DNA of 64,000 nucleotides from DASVTR01 sp036382855 (lineage in GTDB: Bacteria; Acidobacteriota; Blastocatellia; Pyrinomonadales; Pyrinomonadaceae). The notes under the pieces are model-generated. The model saw only the letters and a list, made by a program, of their open reading frames with translations. It had not been told where the DNA came from and searched no databases. Below, piece by piece: positions 60,041 through 64,000 of the stretch. The position numbers and the translations under genes were made by a program. Position 1 is the first letter of the stretch. Every line of letters begins with the position of its first letter. Location: the NCBI GenBank assembly GCA_036382855.1, contig DASVPO010000008.1, positions 310,001 through 374,000 on the forward strand, read 5' to 3'.

Positions 60041-62173
60041 ATGTCTCTGCTCGAAGTTCTACAGTTCGTCGGCTATAGCACGGGGGCGGCGCTGCACTTG
60101 TGGATGGGCGGGCTGCTGCTCAGGAGGCGGAGCGGGCTGGGGAAAATCGAGCGCGTGCTGCTGGCGCTGGCTATCGGGATGGGCGTCTGGCACGCGAGCA
60201 ATCTGCTGGTAGCGCTGCACGGGCTGCTCGGATTGGAGCGCGAGCGCTGGTCAACGCTGCTCAGGCTGGCAGATACATTTGCCGTCGTCAGCATCACGCT
60301 CTCCTATTCGTTTCTGCTCCATGTACACATACATCTGTGGGCCAACGCACGCGGGCGCGCGTTGACGTTAACAGAAAAAGCGCGCATCTATCTTTCTTAC
60401 ATTCCGGCGCTCTTCCTTTTTCTGGCCGTGCCTCACATCTGGCGGGGAGCTTACGAGCCGATGCTCGACAAGTTTTCCCATACCTTTCTGCCGTTTCCTG
60501 AAGGGCTGACTTATTCGCTGGCGTTTGCGCTCTGGGCGGCCTACGTGTTGGCGCTGATTGCCGTCACAGACTTACTGATTGCGCGGCTGGCAAAGGCCGA
60601 GGGCGAGCGTCGTTCAATGCAAATGCTGGCGGCCTCGCTGGTTGCAATCGCGTGTTTGCTCATCGCCGTCTATGCCTTCGGCGTCGGCGAGGGCACACGC
60701 CTCGGACACTATCTGAAGACGCTCGCCAACCTGGGCTCGCTGCTGCCGTCCGCTTTGATTGCATATTACATCTACCGTTATCGCTATCTTGAATTGATGA
60801 TAACGGAGAGCCTGATTGTCGCATCGTTTGCGGCGGTTGTGCTCGCGGTCTATCTGTACGGCATACGCACCATCGGCGCTTGGCTGACCGAGCATTATCA
60901 ACTTCGCGCGGGCGCTGTCGAAGCGTTGTTGATTCTGGCGCTGGTGTTGGTCGCGGCCCCTCTGCGGCGTTGGCTCGAAAGACGTTTTCACAGATTGTTT
61001 GAACGCGAGGCTTCGCTCTATCGCGACATCGTGGCGCGCATCGGCGCACACGCGGGACAGTATAGAGAACTGCCTGAACTGCTGCGTTATGTTGAAGAAC
61101 GGACGGCCGCCGCGTTGAATCTCAAGCGAGTTCAACTCATCGTCTCAGAGCGCCGACGCGATGAAACGGAAGCGACGGAAAATTGGACGACGACCGATCC
61201 GGCCGGCAGTTCACGAAGCGTTGAGACGACAGCCCTCGCCGAGTCTGTTCTCAAACTCGCGGCTGAAGGAGACTGGCGGCCCGTCGAGAATAAGTCCATC
61301 CTGCGTGAACGGGGCTTTGAGATTGCCTATCCCTTGCGGCGCGAAAACGAGACGGTCGGCTTAATGCTCGTTGACGGTGCGCCGGAGCATCTGACGACGG
61401 ATGCACGCTCGGTGCTTGAAGTCCTTGCAGGGCAGGTCGCGATAGCCGTCGAAGACTGCCGACTCGTCGAAGAGAACGTGCGTCTTGAAAGACAACTGGC
61501 CCACGGCGAACGCCTCGCCGCGCTCGGACAGATGGCGGCCACGGTCGCGCATGAAGTCAAGAATCCTCTTTCAGCCATCAAGTCTATCGCGCAGGTGATG
61601 CGCGAGGACAAGGGGCTGACACATGAATATGCGCGCGACCTTAACCTGATTGTTGGAGAAACAGACCGCCTGAGCCGCAGCGTCACACAGCTTTTGAGTT
61701 TCGCGCGGACAGCGCCGCCGGCGGTTGCGCCGTCGCGAGCGGACGAACTGATTCAAACGACCGTCGAACTGTTTAAGGCCGAGGCTGCCGGGCGTGAGAT
61801 TGCTCTGGAGTGCAGGACGGAGGCGAACGAGGAACTTGACGGCGTTCGCTCTTCTGCGTTGCGCGATGCGCTCTCGAATCTACTGAGCAACGCTCTGTTT
61901 GCCACTCCGCCAGCGGGACGCATCACGGTTGAAGCACGCATCGAAGGGGGGCAGGTCGTCGTCACAGTCGTTGACAGCGGCAGCGGCATCGCTCCCGGAA
62001 TACGCCAGCGCATCTGGGAGCCTTTCTTCACCACCAAACAACGCGGCACGGGCCTCGGCCTCTCGATTCTCAAAAAGCGGATGGAAGAAGTCGGCGGTCT
62101 TGCCCTGCTCGCGGAACAACGCGAGGATGAAGGCGCACGTTTTGAACTGCGCGTGCCCGTCACCCGTTCCTGA
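60041..62173 (+). CDS. Membrane histidine kinase
   Basis: The 710-residue protein has about seven to nine N-terminal helices (about 8-320), a GAF-like region (about 340-485), then HisKA with the phospho-acceptor His504 in V-A-H-E-V-K-N-P and the ATPase domain: N-L-L-S-N-A-L, D-S-G-S-G-I-A-P-G, F-F-T-T-K-Q-R-G-T-G-L-G-L. The architecture resembles PrsK-type sensors and NtrB-type kinases. It faces an NtrC-type response regulator at 63,723, with an antisense glycosyltransferase between; the two are a plausible two-component pair. Confidence 0.9.
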   Translation: MSLLEVLQFVGYSTGAALHLWMGGLLLRRRSGLGKIERVLLALAIGMGVWHASNLLVALHGLLGLERERWSTLLRLADTFAVVSITLSYSFLLHVHIHLWANARGRALTLTEKARIYLSYIPALFLFLAVPHIWRGAYEPMLDKFSHTFLPFPEGLTYSLAFALWAAYVLALIAVTDLLIARLAKAEGERRSMQMLAASLVAIACLLIAVYAFGVGEGTRLGHYLKTLANLGSLLPSALIAYYIYRYRYLELMITESLIVASFAAVVLAVYLYGIRTIGAWLTEHYQLRAGAVEALLILALVLVAAPLRRWLERRFHRLFEREASLYRDIVARIGAHAGQYRELPELLRYVEERTAAALNLKRVQLIVSERRRDETEATENWTTTDPAGSSRSVETTALAESVLKLAAEGDWRPVENKSILRERGFEIAYPLRRENETVGLMLVDGAPEHLTTDARSVLEVLAGQVAIAVEDCRLVEENVRLERQLAHGERLAALGQMAATVAHEVKNPLSAIKSIAQVMREDKGLTHEYARDLNLIVGETDRLSRSVTQLLSFARTAPPAVAPSRADELIQTTVELFKAEAAGREIALECRTEANEELDGVRSSALRDALSNLLSNALFATPPAGRITVEARIEGGQVVVTVVDSGSGIAPGIRQRIWEPFFTTKQRGTGLGLSILKKRMEEVGGLALLAEQREDEGARFELRVPVTRS

Positions 62174-62212
62174 TAATGAGCACGCGGTAGTTGCTAACCG
62201 TTTCTTCCTTAA

Positions 62213-63568
62213 TCAGCCGACACGTTTACGAAGCGCTGCTTCTATCGCGTCGCATGTCGCGCGTGCGCCGTCTTCAGCTTTGACTATGCGCCCGACTCCT
62301 GCGGCCTTCTGTGCGTAGGCGGGTTCGTTGAGTAGCTTGTCGAGTTCACTGGCGACGCGTCGTGCGCGATACTTCTTGCGCGAAAGTGAACGGCCCACAC
62401 CGAGGCGCGCGATGCGCATGGCGTTGTCCGGCTGGTCGTGATTGAAGGGAACGACGAGCATCGGCACGCCTGCGCGCAGGGCTTGCCCGGTCGTGCCAAC
62501 ACCTCCCTGATGGACGATGGCAGCAGCACGCGGCAGGATTTCGCTGTAGGGCGCATACTCGAAAGCGACAATCTCATCGGGCAAAGGTTCGGCGGGCATG
62601 TTAACGGGGTCGCCTATCAGGAGGACGGCGCGCCGTTTGAGTTGGCGAGCGGCGGCGATGCTCTCTTTGTAAAAATCCTCTGCGACGAAGATGGCCGAAG
62701 AGCCGAGCGTGAAGACTATGGGCGCGGGGCCTTCATCAAGAAATTTTTTGAGGCCGGGCGGCATCCCCGTCGCATCCTTGCGGTCGTAGAAGGGGAAGCC
62801 TGTGATGAGCGTGTGCGGCGGCCAGTCGGGCTGCGGCTCGCCAAGGACCTTTGAAAACATCGCCAGAACGAGTTCAGGCGAATGTTGTCCTTCAAAAATC
62901 GGATGCTCACCCTCTGGGAGTCCAAGCTCGGCGCGCAGCTTATAAATGTTTTCAACCCAGGAATGTGTCGCGCGTTTCATAAAATTCCCAAACTGGCGTG
63001 CGATTGCCGGATGCAGCCTGAGCAGGTGAACGAGGCCGGGCGCGAGCGGCGGCACAAGCGGGTCGTGTATCGAGAAGAAGGATGTGGGAGCGAGTACGCT
63101 CGAAAGCCAGGGGATGCCTGTCTTCTGCGCGACGATTGGCCCGGTCAGGGTGGCGACGTGTGTTAACAACAGATCGGCAGAGCGTGTGGCTTCAAATAGA
63201 TCCTCGTAGCTATCGCGCGCGTGTGGCGTTATCAGTTCCTTGAACAGAAACTCAGCACCCGTTCTGACATCCATTATTTTCGCGACCAACTCCGCGGCTT
63301 CTTCAAGCGGAGGAAGGTCAGGTCGCACCGCATGAAACTCTATTCCGGCGGCCTCTATTTTCTCGCGGTAATAATTGCCTGTGGCGATGACGGCGCGATG
63401 ACCACGCGCCTTCAATTCCAGCGCGACGGCCATGTAAGGATGCACGTCTCCGAATGAGCCGAAGGTAGTTAAAACGATATGCTTGCCGGCGTGGGTCGTG
63501 TCGTGTGCTTTGTTAGTCTCTCGGCCGGCGGGCCGCTCAGGGGTTGCGGCCTTGTCAGTCAGGGCCAT
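62213..63568 (-). CDS. Glycosyltransferase of the UGT/MGT (GT1) type
   Basis: The 451-residue protein has two Rossmann domains: the N-terminal motif F-G-S-F-G-D-V-H-P near 35-43 and the C-terminal donor motif H-Q-G-G-V-G-T-T-G-Q-A-L with P-F-N-H-D-Q-P-D-N-A (GT1/UGT). By family knowledge it transfers a sugar from a nucleotide-sugar to a small acceptor such as a lipid, sterol or antibiotic. The ATG at 63568 with gggag upstream is chosen over the longer frame. It lies antisense between a kinase gene and a response-regulator gene. Confidence 0.88.
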   Translation of the reverse strand: MALTDKAATPERPAGRETNKAHDTTHAGKHIVLTTFGSFGDVHPYMAVALELKARGHRAVIATGNYYREKIEAAGIEFHAVRPDLPPLEEAAELVAKIMDVRTGAEFLFKELITPHARDSYEDLFEATRSADLLLTHVATLTGPIVAQKTGIPWLSSVLAPTSFFSIHDPLVPPLAPGLVHLLRLHPAIARQFGNFMKRATHSWVENIYKLRAELGLPEGEHPIFEGQHSPELVLAMFSKVLGEPQPDWPPHTLITGFPFYDRKDATGMPPGLKKFLDEGPAPIVFTLGSSAIFVAEDFYKESIAAARQLKRRAVLLIGDPVNMPAEPLPDEIVAFEYAPYSEILPRAAAIVHQGGVGTTGQALRAGVPMLVVPFNHDQPDNAMRIARLGVGRSLSRKKYRARRVASELDKLLNEPAYAQKAAGVGRIVKAEDGARATCDAIEAALRKRVG

Positions 63569-63722
63569 ATCATCTCCCGTCAGGGTAAAGTTGGCGAGCT
63601 TCCGATTGTAGCTCAGGCCGGGCAACGCAAAGGAGCGTGGCACGATGAGTGCTAGTAGCTTAAAGACGCAGGGCAGTTCCGAATGCGTGGGCCTCTTATG
63701 GCCCGGTGGAGAATAATCGAGA

Positions 63723-64000
63723 ATGCAGGAAAAGACAAAAACGAACGAGTGGCGATTGCTGATAGTGGATGATGAAGAGGCGGCTCGCTATGGAATGAGG
63801 CGTGCGCTCTCAGGCTTCGGCTATGAGATTGCGGAGGCCGAATCCGTAGAGGCTGCGCGCGTGCGTATGAGCGAGCAGCGAGCTGACCTACTGTTGCTCG
63901 ACGTGAATCTACCGGGCACAAGCGGCCTTGAGTTTTTGAGTGAGTTGCAGAAGATTGAGAATCCGCCGCTGGTCATTCTCATCACGGCTCACGGCTCGGA
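63723..64000 (+). CDS. Response regulator, N-terminal part (cut by window end)
   Basis: The open frame runs off the window; 92 residues are visible. They form a receiver domain: Asp16-Asp17-E-E, phospho-acceptor Asp60 (L-L-L-L-D-V-N-L-P-G-T-S-G), and I-T-A-H-G-S near the cut end. The pattern, with I-T-A-H, is typical of NtrC-type sigma-54 activators, but the output domain is not visible. It is on the same strand as the membrane histidine kinase and is its probable partner. Confidence 0.85.
   Translation, partial: MQEKTKTNEWRLLIVDDEEAARYGMRRALSGFGYEIAEAESVEAARVRMSEQRADLLLLDVNLPGTSGLEFLSELQKIENPPLVILITAHGS

Overview
This 64 kb window looks like a chromosomal segment of a free-living, aerobic, Gram-negative heterotroph. 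Most genes resemble Acidobacteriota, probably class Blastocatellia. That placement is inferred from gene order and protein style: a Rieske/cytochrome b type complex with a giant multihaem cytochrome c, secreted M1 and M14 peptidases, FG-GAP and BNR-repeat secreted proteins, and Asn/Thr-rich lipoproteins. No rRNA or tRNA gene is present to confirm it. I saw no transposase, integrase, phage gene or CRISPR array.

Positions 1-15,264 form a respiratory supercluster on the + strand: the C-terminal part of a cytochrome b, an octahaem cytochrome c, a cupredoxin lipoprotein, haem A synthesis (ctaA, ctaB), an A1-type caa3-like oxidase (ctaC, ctaD, two subunit III genes in tandem, subunit IV), then a tail of small accessory genes (a CxxC membrane peptide, a zinc ribbon, a winged helix, a DUF420 assembly-factor-like protein, a HEAT/barrel-sandwich membrane protein) and a convergent ferredoxin. 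Together they describe quinol to cytochrome c/cupredoxin to O2 electron flow plus cofactor assembly.

15,265-23,663 holds a long leader, a secreted alpha/beta-hydrolase pair, a glycine-zipper stress-type protein with a tiny overlapping zinc-ribbon gene, divergent M1 and M14 secreted peptidases, and a 48-residue membrane protein. 24,291-29,653 carries ftsH, a winged-helix/nuclease-like protein and mutS. 29,703-41,417 is on the minus strand: a secreted BNR-repeat protein, a cation efflux pump, a DMT transporter, the pyruvate dehydrogenase genes pdhA-pdhB-pdhC with a good promoter, and an HD-GYP-GAF-GGDEF cyclic-di-GMP enzyme.

42,131-54,629 holds an Asn-rich lipoprotein, RNase D, a YyaL-type thioredoxin-domain protein, a DUF3142/helical-repeat pair, ETF-ubiquinone oxidoreductase behind a TetR-like palindrome, a DUF4157-like metallopeptidase, rpoZ and yicC (without gmk between them) and an MsbA-like exporter. 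54,986-64,000 carries an orphan OmpR-type regulator, a beta-propeller protein, a second 48-residue membrane protein, an OmpA-family protein, a membrane histidine kinase, an antisense glycosyltransferase and the start of a response regulator cut by the window edge.

The most unusual non-coding feature is a family of four intergenic inverted repeats built from 7-bp units. Each lies between co-directional genes and ends 6-16 bases before a start codon.
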